Of a stretch of DNA of 64,000 nt, positions 11,681 through 23,516 are shown in pieces. This DNA comes from Batkoa obscura (Eukaryota; Entomophthoromycota; Entomophthoromycetes; Entomophthorales; Batkoaceae), in NCBI GenBank assembly GCA_030770535.1, contig JASVEC010000001.1, positions 1,550,001 through 1,614,000 on the forward strand. The letters are read 5' to 3'. The position numbers were made by a program, and so were the translations under genes. Within the stretch, counting starts at the first letter, position 1. Each line of letters begins with the position of its first letter. The notes beneath the pieces were generated by a model that was not told where the DNA came from, did no database searches, and was given only the letters and a program-made list of their open reading frames with translations.

Positions 11681-13054
11681 AATCAATAAAAAAATTATAT
11701 AAAAAATGATAAATTAATATTATAATAAAAAAATTAAGCTATTTAAAGTTTTTATTTAAAAAAACTTATTAAAATGATATTAATATTTACACTAATAATA
11801 GTTATATTTGTATATTTATTGAATATAGTTTTATAGTAATAACACATAAGCTAGTAATTTAAATATAAATAAAATTTATAAAGCTTAATTATAATATATA
11901 ATTTTTAAAATTATTAATATTTTTTTTTGTATTAACAGTTAAAAATAAAATTTTAATTAAAAACTAAGCTAGGTTTAAAAATTAATTACTTGTATAACAA
12001 TATTATAATTAATTTTTAATGCCTGATCTTTATGCAATGGTTTTTGATTATTAATTACTAAAAAATGATTGTTCAAAGTTAATATTTTAATTTTTAAAGC
12101 AATTTTTTAAAATCTTGTATTTTAATTAAATTTAATTGATTTTTTTTAAATAAGCATTTAAAAAAGCTATAAAAAAGCAGCAGCAGCTATAAATAAATTT
12201 ATTTTTATAATAGTATTAAATTAGTTTTTATACAATTTAAAAAAATGAAATAATTTTAGGATTAATATATATATTTTTATATTATAATTTTATAAAAAAA
12301 TGTAATATAAGACTCAAAATTAACAAAAATCGATATAAAATAACCTATATTTTATTATTATCAAGTTTTATATTAATTATATTCTAGAATTATAGTATAT
12401 CAAAAACACATGTACTAATTTTATATTCATGCTATTTTCTTGAACTGTATAAAAACTAATTTGGTGTCTGTATTATAATGAATTTATATAAAAGAATAGA
12501 ATATTTAAAATTTCGATTCAAATGATCAAAAAAGTCAAATTGTTGGTGTTGTGTTATTTTGTCTATAATTTTAAATTATATCAAAGGTATTATTATAATA
12601 AGCAAATATATTAATCTTTATAATGAAATAGGATAAGGACATTGTTATTTCATAAAACAGGTTGTATTATATAATATTAGTATATATATAGTAGTTATTT
12701 AGTATTATAATACTTTTATTACGCTGCTGAGATTAAAATTGATAAAATTTAATTACCCCACCCTTAACTCACATCGATTACAAAGTTAAATCAAACTTGA
12801 CTAATCCTAAAAAAATATTATAAAAAAGCCATCTTTTTTGGACCATATTATAGCCAACTGCTCAAAAACCAGCCAGTTTAAAAAGAAAATTATGCTTTAC
12901 TAAATATATTAAAGCACCCAAAGTAAAAAAATAACTAAAATTTAAAACATATTAATGGGGAAAAAGAAGCAATCAAAAAGATTTCGTTACAAATTTAAAA
13001 TTAGATCGCATTCTTCAAACGATTGAAACTAAGCTTTTGAGATTTGGGGAAACT

Positions 13055-13060
13055 CACGTG
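13055..13060. promoter_or_regulatory. E-box CACGTG upstream of GH16 gene
   Basis: CACGTG followed by GG, 120 bp before the GH16 ATG and 60 bp before its TATA box. In fungi this core is bound by bHLH factors of the Pho4/Cbf1 type. Its use here is inference. Confidence 0.3.
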
Positions 13061-13120
13061 GGGTTTACAAATGGTGTATTATATTAACAGATAGTCGAGT
13101 ATAAATAAAAAAACAAAGAT

Positions 13121-13130
13121 GTATATAAAT
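13121..13130 (+). promoter_or_regulatory. TATA box of GH16 gene
   Basis: GTATATAAAT lies 51-60 bp before the ATG at 13181, the same spacing as at several homeobox genes. Confidence 0.5.
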
Positions 13131-13180
13131 ATACTAAAACTTGATATAAAAATAAAGCTCAATTAATACAATCAAAAGCC

Positions 13181-13906
13181 ATGAATTTATTCCGCTACTT
13201 TTTACTAATAGCTCCGATTGTAAGTCTACCAAATTTAACAAAAAGGCAAAATATGGCGTGTAGTGGTTGGACAGAAGAATTTGGTAATGGTATGGGTATG
13301 TTTAGCGCAGAAGGACAAACTATGGTCCAAGACGGTAAACTGTTTTTAAAGATAAGCCCGGGAAATACACAAAATCAAACGTCTGGGATAACAATAGGAT
13401 ATGGTGCGAAAGTGATGAGTAATACCAAGATATTATATGGTAGCTTAAATGCGAGAATAAAGTCAGCGAGAGTAGGAGGGGTAGTTAGTGCTTTCGTATT
13501 GATGTCAAATGAAAAGGATGAAGTAGACTGGGAATGGGTAGGTAAAGATGAATATAGTTCTCAAACAAATTACTATTATCGTGGGGAATTAGATTACACA
13601 AAAGGGGTTTATATTCCTAATTCATATAATACTTATCAAGAGTTTCACGATTATGGAATCAACTGGACTCAAGATGAATTAAGCTGGCTAATTGATGGAA
13701 AGGTTGTCCGTACGGTAAAGAAGAGTGAAACAGGAGAAAAGTTTCCTAATACTCCTACAAATATCTATTTCTCGATCTGGGATGGAGGTGCAAGCGCAGC
13801 AGGGACAAGAGATTGGGCAGGTGGTCAAATTAATTGGCAAGATAGTGAAATAGTTAAAAATGGATATATAGCTATGGAAGTAGAATCAATTACATACTCA
13901 TGTTAA
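13181..13906 (+). CDS. secreted GH16 Crh-like transglycosylase
   Basis: Predicted cell-wall enzyme of 241 residues in the Crh/Utr2 branch of glycoside hydrolase family 16, which links chitin to beta-glucan. A hydrophobic N-terminus (about residues 4-16) is a signal peptide, followed by a Lys-Arg pair at 21-22 that a Kex2-type protease could cut. The catalytic signature DEVDWEW (113-119) gives Glu114 as nucleophile and Glu118 as acid/base. Further family blocks are visible: GGVVSAFVL, QTNYYYRG, INWTQDELSWLIDG and WAGGQINW. The chain ends at Cys241 without the Ser/Thr-rich tail, chitin-binding module or GPI signal that many Crh proteins have, so it should be soluble. Cys27 and Cys241 could pair. 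Single exon, with a TATA box and an E-box upstream. It ends 60 bp from the end of HD3, tail-to-tail. Confidence 0.9.
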   Translation: MNLFRYFLLIAPIVSLPNLTKRQNMACSGWTEEFGNGMGMFSAEGQTMVQDGKLFLKISPGNTQNQTSGITIGYGAKVMSNTKILYGSLNARIKSARVGGVVSAFVLMSNEKDEVDWEWVGKDEYSSQTNYYYRGELDYTKGVYIPNSYNTYQEFHDYGINWTQDELSWLIDGKVVRTVKKSETGEKFPNTPTNIYFSIWDGGASAAGTRDWAGGQINWQDSEIVKNGYIAMEVESITYSC

Positions 13907-13965
13907 ATAATAACTTTATAATAACAAGCTTTATTTTTTAAAATAATAAAAAGGATTAAATTAAT

Positions 13966-14409
13966 TTATTTTTTACCGAATCTCTTCTTTTGGCGTTGAT
14001 TTTGAAACCAGATCTGTACCGATCTTGGTGGTAAACCTAATATTTTAGCAAGATAATGACGCATTTGTCGGGTAGGAAATTCAGTAATTTTATATACTGA
14101 ATTTAATATTAAGGTTTGACTTGGTAAGATACGTGATCTAGGTTGATGATAGTTGACCATTGGGTATCCTATTGTACGTACTATGGCTTCGACCCTTCTT
14201 ATTACTGGGGATAATCTTTCTCTCTCTGCTCTCTCATCCCTTTCTTCGTTTTCTTCATAGTTATAGACTTGTTGATGTAACAGTTCAGTGATACTTGGTA
14301 GACGAACGTGTTGGTCTGTGTATTTTGGATGAAGCTTCTCTGATTCCTCAATAAGATTAAAATTAATCAAGCTAATTGACAATTTATGTTTTAATAATTT
14401 GGACAACAT
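13966..14409 (-). CDS. homeodomain transcription factor HD3
   Basis: Predicted nuclear DNA-binding protein of 147 residues. The homeodomain fills about residues 87-146; helix 3 has Trp134, Phe135, Gln136, Asn137 and Arg139, then a basic tail RQKKRFGKK at the end of the protein. LPSITEL (37-43) is the shared motif, and before it SLINFNL (13-19) resembles the N-terminal motif of HD4 and HD5, so this gene has features of both subgroups. An acidic stretch follows around residues 51-66. A TATATAAAC box lies about 40 bp upstream. It converges with the GH16 gene. No intron is needed. Confidence 0.92.
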   Translation of the reverse strand: MLSKLLKHKLSISLINFNLIEESEKLHPKYTDQHVRLPSITELLHQQVYNYEENEERDERAERERLSPVIRRVEAIVRTIGYPMVNYHQPRSRILPSQTLILNSVYKITEFPTRQMRHYLAKILGLPPRSVQIWFQNQRQKKRFGKK

Positions 14410-14447
14410 ATTTTAAAGTTAAAAATAATTTAAAGATTGAAATCGAA

Positions 14448-14457
14448 GTTTATATAT
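14448..14457 (-). promoter_or_regulatory. TATA box of HD3
   Basis: The minus strand reads TATATAAAC about 40 bp before the HD3 ATG. Confidence 0.5.
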
Positions 14458-15610
14458 GCCGTGTTTATTTGAGGGTCATAAACTATTATCAAATAATTAT
14501 TGCTTAATATTTTATTATTTTTTATTCAATCACCTCTTTTTGTTTTATATCCCTGTTTTAGATGATTCATACAGCCAATAATTTGGAGTAATTTTCCACT
14601 TTTTTTGTATTTTTATTAAATTTCTTAAATTAGCTTGTCCAGCTTGGTTTTAAAATGGTTTCAGATCTAGAAGTCTACTTAATTTAGCTATATGTTTCCA
14701 TGTTATGGAGTTGTCCTTTTTGAGCTCGTTGTTTTTTGTAAAAAAATAGAATATATTTGTATTAATAATATAAACTAATAAAAAAGCATAGAGAAGACAT
14801 TATCAATGATGTTTTGAGTGGATAAACCAGGCTTACAATGTTTTAATTTTTATTCTTTACTTCCAAGAATACGTACCATAGCTTGGGATCATTTATTTTA
14901 AAGCAGGATTCTAAATTAACATCCCATTAAGTAATTTATAAGATTAATTGAAATCAAGCTACAAATTATTTATCCGATAATTATATTGGGGTATAAAAAT
15001 AGAATGCTATAAAAAACATAGGTCTTATTTTAAAGGAATTATATTGATCGAATTTAAATGCAAGAGATAAATTTAACTAAAATTAGTTAATACTAACCGG
15101 TTGCTGTTGTTTGTTGAAATAGAAACTTAAATCATTATCTTTTGTAGCTATAACTATTGTCAATACAAGATTTAGTTTAAGGCTAATCTCCTTTAAGTAA
15201 TAAAAAATGAAACGGTCGATTATACATAGTTGACATTTTTAAACACTTTTTATTTTTTAAAAGATATACATTTACCTCAATTCCATCAATTAGTTGTTTT
15301 TATTTCCTACATAAACCTAATGAAATTTAATGTAAATAGTATTTTAAATATAATAAGTCTTATATTTTGAAACAAAGATATCTCGGGTTTAAAATGCTTT
15401 TATGGTATTCAATATTAAATACATTGTCACTTTTATTAAATTTAAAATCATAAGATTAATTACTTTTCAATATTAATCAATTGATAAAGATGGAAATTTA
15501 ATATAAATTGACCTCAGAGTTCAGGTTTAATAAATAACAAAGTATGTAAAACTAAAGTAGAACATTTCAAATTAATCTGTTTATTCTTAATGTATTTGTT
15601 TGATTCAATA

Positions 15611-15717
15611 TTTAGGAGTATTTTTTTTTGTTTCATTACTTTTTCCATTTTTTAAGCACTATTTGAGTGCAAAGACTATCGTAAAATTCTTGAACAAAAA
15701 AATATATCCTCATTTAT
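15611..15717 (+). mobile_element. MITE-A copy A6
   Basis: Ends TTTAGGAGTAT and ATATCCTCATTTA are eroded; the core AAGCACTATTTGAGTG is clear. Confidence 0.65.
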
Positions 15718-16228
15718 TAGATACTGATATTTTAGTATTAATACTTCAAATTGTTTAACTTGAGAATTTCGTTTTCAAAAATAGATTTTATCCTAATATA
15801 ATGTATATAATAAATAAAATAAGTTTTTAAGGGTCAAATTATCAATAACTAAATATAAAACATCATCAAAAGTCATATTTGATGTCATCAATGGCAGGAA
15901 GATTAAAAATCTAGTATTGAATTTAAAGGTTATAAAATTAAGGGGAGAGTTTTAGAAATCTAAACAATTATCCTTACATTATAACTGAATTAAAGTTAAA
16001 TGGTCTCAGTTAAGTACAAATATTTCAATTGACTAATTAATTAGTGATATTTCACTTTGTAAAACTAATTTAAACTTTTTTTCCTTCTGAATAATCAAAG
16101 TATGATAAGCTTTTGAATACTCTTATTTTTTTACTCTAAATTTATTCTGATACTATTATAGTATAGGAATTTAGGTTCCATTTTATTAAAATTTATTTAT
16201 AATAGTCAAATTTTCATTTTAAATATGC

Positions 16229-16333
16229 TATGGGGGTGCTTTTTTTGGCTTCATTATACTTTCCTTTTTTTAAGCACTATTTAAGTAGAAGTTGTTAGTA
16301 AAATTCTTAAACAAAAAAATACATCCCCATATA
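16229..16333 (+). mobile_element. MITE-A copy A7
   Basis: Complete copy from TATGGGGGTGC to ACATCCCCATA, followed by TA. It has the same orientation as A6. Confidence 0.75.
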
Positions 16334-16682
16334 ATATATAGCTTAAATTAGCAACAATTTAATCCAAACTAAATTAATAAGCTCCATCTGAATTTTAATA
16401 GCAAACATAGATCATTTGTGAATGGCTATATTATTTAGTAAAATAGGATACAGTATTTAAATGTAAAAATAAGATTAAAACAGGTCAAGCCTAAAACATT
16501 CTGTTAAATTATTTATTCTTATTTTTATTTTTATACATTTTGATGGTGCCAAATTATTTTTCTAAAAGTCTCAAAACTCTAAATTCATATTTAAACACTG
16601 CAAAGTGGATGAGCCAATAAAATAGAATGATTAAATTATTATACTACAAAACAATTTTTTCTAATATTTAGCTTCTTTAAAC

Positions 16683-18871
16683 ATGAAAAACAATAGTTCA
16701 AGAATAGATAGGAGGCTTAGTGACTCAAATGGAGATCTTAATGAGAATGGAATTTCAGAGCCTAACATTAGTGAAATTAGACATGGATTAGAAGTCTTGG
16801 ATGGTTTAATGGTAATTCTGAAATATGTAACTAAATTAATACTAATTGATATTTAGAATAAATACATTCAAGTAGGGGGGAATAAAATCAAAAATACAAC
16901 GATTCAAAGTTTAAATAAAAAATCAGCTTCAGTAAATAAAGAATCTACCAGAAAAAGTGGAGATGCTACGACAACTACATATAAAAGAAATTTAAATGAA
17001 GAATATATACCGGGAGGAGAGATAAATAAAAGCCAAAATAAGTACAACGGTAGAAGAGCGTCAAGTAGAAACAGTAATGAAAAATTGGAAAAAAAAGAAT
17101 ACAATCAATTTCACCACAGTGAATTATCTAAAGAAATGCGGAAAAAGAAGGTGAAAAGTGATGATGTCTTGGAAGCTGTTAAATATAATGAAAAAAGTTT
17201 TGGGCTATCAAAAAGTAAATTTCGATTGAGTGAAGCAGAATCAACAATAGTAGATGGAGGATCTAGCCTAAAGTTGAATAAGGATAATGCCAATCGTTCA
17301 ACATTTAGTGAAGAGGAGCCTTCAATTTTACTTGATAGAAGTTTTGATAAGGATAATTCATTAAACTTAGACGATGACATCACGTTCAGTAAAATGGAAT
17401 CGATATTAATTGAACCTCAAAAAAAAATGGAGTCAGTTTATCAAAAGCCAAGCTTGATTCAAGTAGATAAAAAGATTAAACAAGATAGAGGTGAATTATC
17501 TACTAGTTTTTTAGAAGGAATGAGTAATGTTAGGGAAAATAGCATTGATGATTTAAATGAAATTACATTTGATAATCATTTAAATAATAATAAATTAGAT
17601 ATCAGGTTAGAAGATGATATATTGCACAATTTAAGTTTACCAGAAAAATTGTTCAAATTCAATTTATCAAGTAACAGCGGCGAAGCGTTTGATGTTTTAG
17701 AGAATAAAGAAACAGACCGAATGTTTTATAACAAATCAGAAACGGAGTTATTAACTACAAATCGTAAAAAAGAAGGAATAAACCAAAGTCAAGTCAAACT
17801 GACTGCAGCACAAAAACTAAAAGTGGAATTACAAAACATTGAGTTAGAAACTAAGAAAGTTAATATTGATAGAATACTTAATAAAAATTATTATGGGAGC
17901 TATAATGCCCAACATAGTACTCCGCTTTCTAATAAAAGAAACTATACTAGTAATGATAAAATCGGATTTGGTGGTAAATATGATTAACTATGCTTTAAGA
18001 AATAATTACTAAATATTACAGATTTAAACATTGGAAAAGAAATAAAGGCTAAACTAATTAAACTTGACTTTTACAAAAAAGTAGAGGTAAATTATATTCA
18101 AACACTGTTTAATGATAAATCAATGTATTTACTTTTATTTAGGATAATTATATGGTTGATTATACAGAATTAATTCAACTTGGATTTTCAGTTGAACTAC
18201 GATCAACAATGATAGGTAATTTAGCTACTTTATGTAATAAACTAAAATTGCCTAAGGACGTATTGTTTGAATCTGTACATCATATGGATCGATTTTTAAC
18301 TTATCATAAATTAGTTAAGCATGAACATATAATTTATACTTCTCAATTATGCTTTTATTTTGCAATGTATCTATTTAACTCAGAGTGTATCCCATTCAAT
18401 GAGTTTTTAAATATATGTAATGTTGATTTAAATCGTTATAAAGTATCTCGGTATTTTAAGCGAATTAATTATTTTATCATGAATAACTATCGAACATACA
18501 TTCCAATTAATGATTACATAGAGTTATTCGTATCTGAGCAAAAGGGCTGTTTAAATCCGTTGTTTAAGCAAATAGTTAAGTATTTAATGGAAGTAACTTT
18601 ATACAATGAAAAGTTTTATGAATATAAAAAAAGTTTGATAATCACCAGTTTAGTCCAGGTTACAAAAGAGATGTTGCATATTAAAGGATTAATTTTCAAT
18701 AGTCATACATTAAATAAAGAGAAAGAAACAGAATTGAAATTAACCCAGCAGCTTTTGAAGCATTCTATCAAAGCTATCCCAAATTATCCCAGCGATCATA
18801 CTTATTCGAAAGAGTACAAACATGTGCTTTTTATTGTTAAATCTTATTATGGGTTGACTGAAACTAATTAA
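16683..18871 (+). CDS. divergent B-type cyclin, four exons
   Basis: Predicted cell-cycle regulator of 679 residues. Exons 16683-16811, 16857-17973, 18022-18086 and 18143-18871 join in frame; introns of 45, 48 and 56 nt start GTAA and end AG, the first two with a CTAAT or ACTAAAT branch-like site. The first 415 or so residues are charged, low-complexity and probably disordered. The last 240 are a cyclin fold: RSTMIGNLATL, then ESVHHMDRFLTYHKL (N-terminal box), then IVKYLMEVTLYNEKFYEYK (C-terminal box, B-type style). Where Cdk-binding cyclins have A-x-K-Y-E-E this one has AMYLFNSE, so the conserved Lys is missing and Cdk binding may differ. I see no clean destruction box. Classing it with B-type cyclins is inference from the two boxes. 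Confidence 0.78.
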
Positions 18872-19630
18872 GTTATACTGATCAATTTTTATTTAACTTA
18901 ATTTTTTAAAGTAATTAATTTTAACAGGATCTGGAAGGGTTTTTCATCTATTATTTTGTGAATAAAATCTAGGGGTACATTTTTTGCTTAAAGATTGGTT
19001 GCTATTTTTTTAGAAGTTTAGTTCCATAAAAACGGACAAAACACTATAAATAGATATTTTAAAGTGTTAACTTAAATTCAATTTGGCTTTTTATTTAATT
19101 GTGTTAATATATTCTACTTTATTTTGTTTAAAGTTACGTACCTGAGGCACTGTTTATTTAAATAGCTTTGTAAATTTTAGCTGGAATCAGAATTAGACCC
19201 TTTGACTAATAATGTGAAACATATCTTATTCAAACTACAAGAAAATGAATAACGACCAGAACAAACTGACAATACATACTATATAACTCTACAGGCTATT
19301 GGTTGTAAGTACAAGGCTTGGAGGTGTACTTCATAGGTTTATCTCAGAATCAAAACCCCAACCCCTCAGTAAAGGTAGCCAATGGTGGTATCCTACCTTA
19401 TTGTTATTGTAAAAATTCAACTATAGTATTTATACGATGCCCTGTTATTTAATCTAGTTTTATATTATTAATAAAGCTGTCCCTTAGGAGCCCATCTCCT
19501 TCAAGCTAAAAATTTATATCTATGCAATAATATCAATCATTTAATAAACTTAACTATCATCATGGTTATGAAATTTAAAAAAATTCTACTAATTTACTTT
19601 CGATAGCAATATAAAGCTTTCATAAAAGAG

Positions 19631-19650
19631 GACACTTATTTTGGGACAGT
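19631..19650 (-). repeat. possible Tc1/mariner-like terminus
   Basis: The minus strand reads ACTGTCCCAAAATAAGTGTC, almost the same as 8500-8520. A matching opposite end was not found nearby. Confidence 0.25.
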
Positions 19651-19734
19651 GGTACTAGAAAATAAGATTGATCAGAGTTCGAAGTATATTTGGGCAAATC
19701 CAAAGTTTGTAATAGGGTTTACTTTATTTCTAGC

Positions 19735-19857
19735 TACTACTGGTTTAAATTAAACGTGGATTGAGCATTTTTAATTTAACAATCTGTCCCATGCTATGTT
19801 TAAATTCAGTAAATACAAACAAAAAGGGCTAATCCACATTCAACTCAAACTAGTAGT
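19735..19857. mobile_element. MITE-C copy 1
   Basis: About 120 bp with inverted ends: the left contains ACGTGGATTGAGCATTTTT and the right, reversed, contains ATGTGGATTAGCCCTTTTT. The similarity extends outward for another 15-20 bp on both sides. A related element is at 48940-49056. Confidence 0.5.
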
Positions 19858-22124
19858 ATTATTTATATTTATATATAAATATAATGAAATCTACTTTACT
19901 TTTATTTGTATTATAAAGTACTGTATGATACAAAAATTAAGTGAGCTGTTAAACTATTTTACTAATGTTCTATAAATATAAGCTATACACTATTAATTCC
20001 ATTAATACAAACTGATCAGTTGTTTTGAATCCATCCTACTATTAAAATACTATTTATAGCAAGTTATTTATTAAAACATGCTTTAATAATCTATACGGGT
20101 TTTATTTTGAAAGAGGATCATTTTTATCCCCTATCATTAATAAAGGTAAATCAATTCTTAATGAAAAGACAAAATTGGTAAAGGCAGACTTTAATTTATC
20201 CAAATCTACCTGTAGTATGGACCCCCTAACCTGAAAAATGTACATCAAAATAGCATCTGGTTGTGCTTCATTAAATCATAGTTTGACACAAGGCTTTTGT
20301 TTTAGTATCAATTAAATAGCAATACGGTTTGAGTAGTCGATTCACTTTGGAAATGGTAAAAAAATTGAAACATCAGCTTTTATTTTTTCTTGTTTTAAGA
20401 TGCATACAGTAGTTCGTCGCTGTAATTACTTATTTTGATAATGTTACGGTTGTTTTTAATTCATTAAAATTTATAGATATAATAAACGGAAAAAATTCTT
20501 GTTTTTACATAACTATACCTTTTTAAAAAACATTAAAAATAATAATTGAATATTGGTATTATAAATATTACAGGAAATATTATTTGTGTATTTGTCATAC
20601 TTTTAAGCTTACTCAAAATTAAATTTTTAAGTTAAAAATCATTTTCCGCTTATTCATATAAATAGTTTTACATTGGAGTTTATCATACCACAAATACCTT
20701 TAATGATTTCCATGTTTTAAAATATAAAGGTAATTTAAGTAAATCGTCGATAAAAAACCATGTTATAAAAATGTTATTAACTTCGGAGTGTAGATACATA
20801 TTCAAATAGAACAAGGGATAGAAAATTTTGTGATATTAAAAATTTATTAAATTTATTGCAATTTGTGATATCTTTATAGTTTCATATTCTTGTCAAATTT
20901 ACCTATTTTTAACTATAATATAACTCATGACATGAATTCTTGAAAAGTATTTTTTAAAGTATACTTTTCTATTGCATTATTTAATTAGCATTTTATATAG
21001 CAATAACGTAGGTATAATATTTAATATTGTAGTCATCCTGTAGTGCAACTATATAATAGCTCAAAAATAACCTAAACTGAAACTCAAAGTTCAATTCTTT
21101 ATTGTATAATTAGTTAGATAAAAGAAACTACTTTAAACGCCATTTTATCTAGAATCAAATCATATTGTAAAAATTAATTCAGCTACGATCAGTATCTTCT
21201 ATTAGAAATATTTTGGAAGTATAATTTGATAATTATTAAGATTGACTTTTAAGATGCTTTCCGCCATTCATGACTAGGTTTAGGGGATAAGATTAAACGA
21301 GTTTATTATGCTGAAAATGATTCTAATTTTTAAAAAAAAGTATTTATTCAAAATTATTAAGTTTATAAACAAAGTGATTGGTTAAAAACTAGTTTAATAA
21401 TCTTGGTTAATATTTACTTGTTAGGGGAGTTGTTTTATTTTAAAATATTTAAAATTGTATAATAGCTTATCATTTTAATGAAATTTTCAAAAAGGCTACT
21501 TTTATTACCAATCATTATTTGTATGTGTCTACTCTAAAGTTCATATAATTATAAGTTGAGAACAATATTGTAAATATTTTTATCAAATTTGTTTAAATCA
21601 ATATTTAATAATCTATATCAAAATATAGATTTATGATTTATAGAAGAATATAGATACATAACTAATGGAAATATAAGCCTAAAATAGGTGTTTTTTGACA
21701 TTTTTAGTTTGAACTTATTACAATGTACAAGACATCTTATAAAGTTTATTTGATTCACAGCATTATCTAAAAAAAACAGTGTAATATTTTATTAATTTTG
21801 TTTGGACAATTTGAGTTGTACTAATTTCTTATATCAAGCTTTATATAAATTACTTATATTTATAATTGATAGAGGAAACAACGTATTGAAGATAGTTAAA
21901 AAAAACCTGACATTATTAGTTAATAATCTAAAAAATGATACATGAATAAATTTGAGTAAAACCCAAAACTTTTATTGATAAAAAAATGTTTTAAAGCCAA
22001 AAGATATATACAAAGCTTGATAAAACGCAATAGAATTAATGATATACTGTTGTAGTAAAAGATAATCGAGTATTTTTGGGGATAGCTAGATCTTCAAAAT
22101 GAGCATATGAATAAAAAGAATAGG

Positions 22125-22568
22125 TCAAAGTTTAAAGTAACCAAGGTATGCATTATGGCCATAGTAAGCTGAGCTACGAGTAATACTCAAAGCCTGGCGC
22201 TTATTTTGGAACCAAATTTGGATCGCCCTTGGAGTCATTTTTAATCGTTCAGCCAGCTGAATTCTATCAAGAGTTGAGGGAAAAGAGTTAATTTTGAATA
22301 CTTGCTCTAAAATTCGAGTTTGGGTATTATCAGCTCTTTTACGTTTAGGCTTAAGGTTCTTCGCATTATATGGTAAATGCTCATAATATTTATCTCTCAT
22401 CGATGAAGGAGCACATGTATTGATTGGAGCCAAACACAAAGGGGATTCAGACGAAAGTGGGGTAATGTCTGAAAATGCTTTCCTCTCAGGGTATTCTATA
22501 AGATCCTTTTCAGATGATTCAGAGTTCAAAATGAAGTTAAGGCTAAAATAGGCACTCTTTTCACTCAT
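22125..22568 (-). CDS. homeodomain transcription factor HD4
   Basis: Predicted nuclear DNA-binding protein of 147 residues. The homeodomain lies at about 72-131 and begins with the basic KPKRKRA; helix 3 has Trp119, Phe120, Gln121, Asn122 and Arg124. The N-terminal SLNFILN (8-14) matches SINFMLN in HD5, and the two homeodomains share SFPST, R-A-(I/V)-QIWFQNKR and the basic lead-in, so HD4 and HD5 are the closest pair here. The LPS-type motif is absent. A Tyr/Gly-rich tail of about 14 residues follows the homeodomain. A TATATAAAG box lies about 42 bp before the ATG. Single exon. Confidence 0.92.
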   Translation of the reverse strand: MSEKSAYFSLNFILNSESSEKDLIEYPERKAFSDITPLSSESPLCLAPINTCAPSSMRDKYYEHLPYNAKNLKPKRKRADNTQTRILEQVFKINSFPSTLDRIQLAERLKMTPRAIQIWFQNKRQALSITRSSAYYGHNAYLGYFKL

Positions 22569-22603
22569 AATAGCTTAAAGATATTTAAAATTTTAAGGAA
22601 AAT

Positions 22604-22623
22604 GTATTCTTTATATACTTTTC
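22604..22623 (-). promoter_or_regulatory. TATA box of HD4
   Basis: The minus strand reads GAAAAGTATATAAAGAATAC about 40-55 bp before the HD4 ATG. It shares AAAAGTATATAA with HD1 and HD7. Confidence 0.6.
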
Positions 22624-23408
22624 AAATCTTTATTTTTTGCATCTGAGCTCACTCTTATAATAAACAGGATATAATGCATTATTAATAATTACAACCATGG
22701 TGGTATTATTACTTTTTAAAGAAGATTTTTATTTATAAGGGAGAATGTAAATTTATGAAAAGGTTTATATATAAAAAGAACAGCCGAAATGTTCAGCTGT
22801 AGACAAGCTAACCAAATGAAACTATGAACTTATTAGAGCTAAGTATTACGTCCTTAGATTCCCTCGAAATAACCTACTGATAGTGACTATTAAATTGGAT
22901 GGTAATAAAAGGTTGTATAGTTTTAATTAAAAAAGGAATAGAAAGAAATGGGTGTTGTTTTTTTTATTATAAAAAGTATCATCAAATTAACAAAAATGAA
23001 AAGCTTACATAGCAGGTTTTTATATCTACTATTGTTTTGCAAAACCTGAATAAAATATGATTTTGATTTTGATTTTTAAAATTAAATAAAATGCAAACCA
23101 ATAAAAAACATGCCTATACAAACATGACTAAGACCTTTGCAGGTTATTTATGTTTAAATCAAAACAAATCGCTTTTTAAAAAAAAATTACTCTAAAAGAT
23201 CTTTTTAACAAAAGTGTTTGTACAAAATTTTTGCAAGTTCAAGTAAATCAAAATATTATTTATAAGTAATAGAGTATTATAATTGGAAACATTTATACTT
23301 TAAATAATTTTGTTTATATATATTGAATATCATTATATTTACTATTTTTATAATATGATTTTTATATAATTTTTAAAATTAATCATTTTTACCAACTTAA
23401 ATTATTTA

Positions 23409-23516
23409 TATAGGGGTGTTTTTTTTTGGTTTCATCACTTTTTCCATCTTTTAAGCACTATTTGAGCGGAAAAACTGTTAATAAAACCCTTAAACATAAA
23501 AACACATCCCCATATA
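23409..23516 (+). mobile_element. MITE-A copy A8
   Basis: Complete copy, TATAGGGGTGT to ACATCCCCATATA. It pairs head-to-head with A9 across 335 bp. Confidence 0.75.

Larger units (their letters stand above)
6526..13180. other. long gene-free stretch with repeat cluster
   Basis: About 6.7 kb between HD2 and the GH16 gene. It holds MITE-A copies A2-A5, LTR-like fossils L3-L5 and hyper-AT spacers. A 71-residue open frame at 7481-7696 (-) has no recognisable features and I do not call it. Direct copies of a short AT-rich block occur near 9783-9815 and 9975-10005, and a roughly 16-bp unit is repeated at 8064-8103. From 11700 to 12900 I see only AT-rich sequence. The last 200 bp is the GH16 promoter. 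Confidence 0.55.
14410..16682. other. gene-free stretch with two MITE-A copies
   Basis: About 2.3 kb between the divergent HD3 and cyclin genes. It contains MITE-A copies A6 and A7 in direct orientation. I see no other open frame or repeat. It must hold both promoters. Confidence 0.5.
18872..22124. other. gene-free stretch between cyclin and HD4
   Basis: About 3.3 kb. It contains a MITE-C copy (19735-19857), a Tc1-like terminus (19631-19650) and, near 18970-19050, a weak trace that may be a very eroded MITE-A. No gene is seen. Base composition is closer to ordinary spacer than to the hyper-AT islands. Confidence 0.5.

Noticed and set aside
14560-14700. Relative of the 129-bp inverted repeat
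   Set aside because: Shares only TTAGCTTGTCCAG and short AT words; not enough for a claim.
18970-19050. Additional MITE-A copy
   Set aside because: Only a loose likeness (AGGGGTACATTTTTTGCTTAAAG); too eroded to count.
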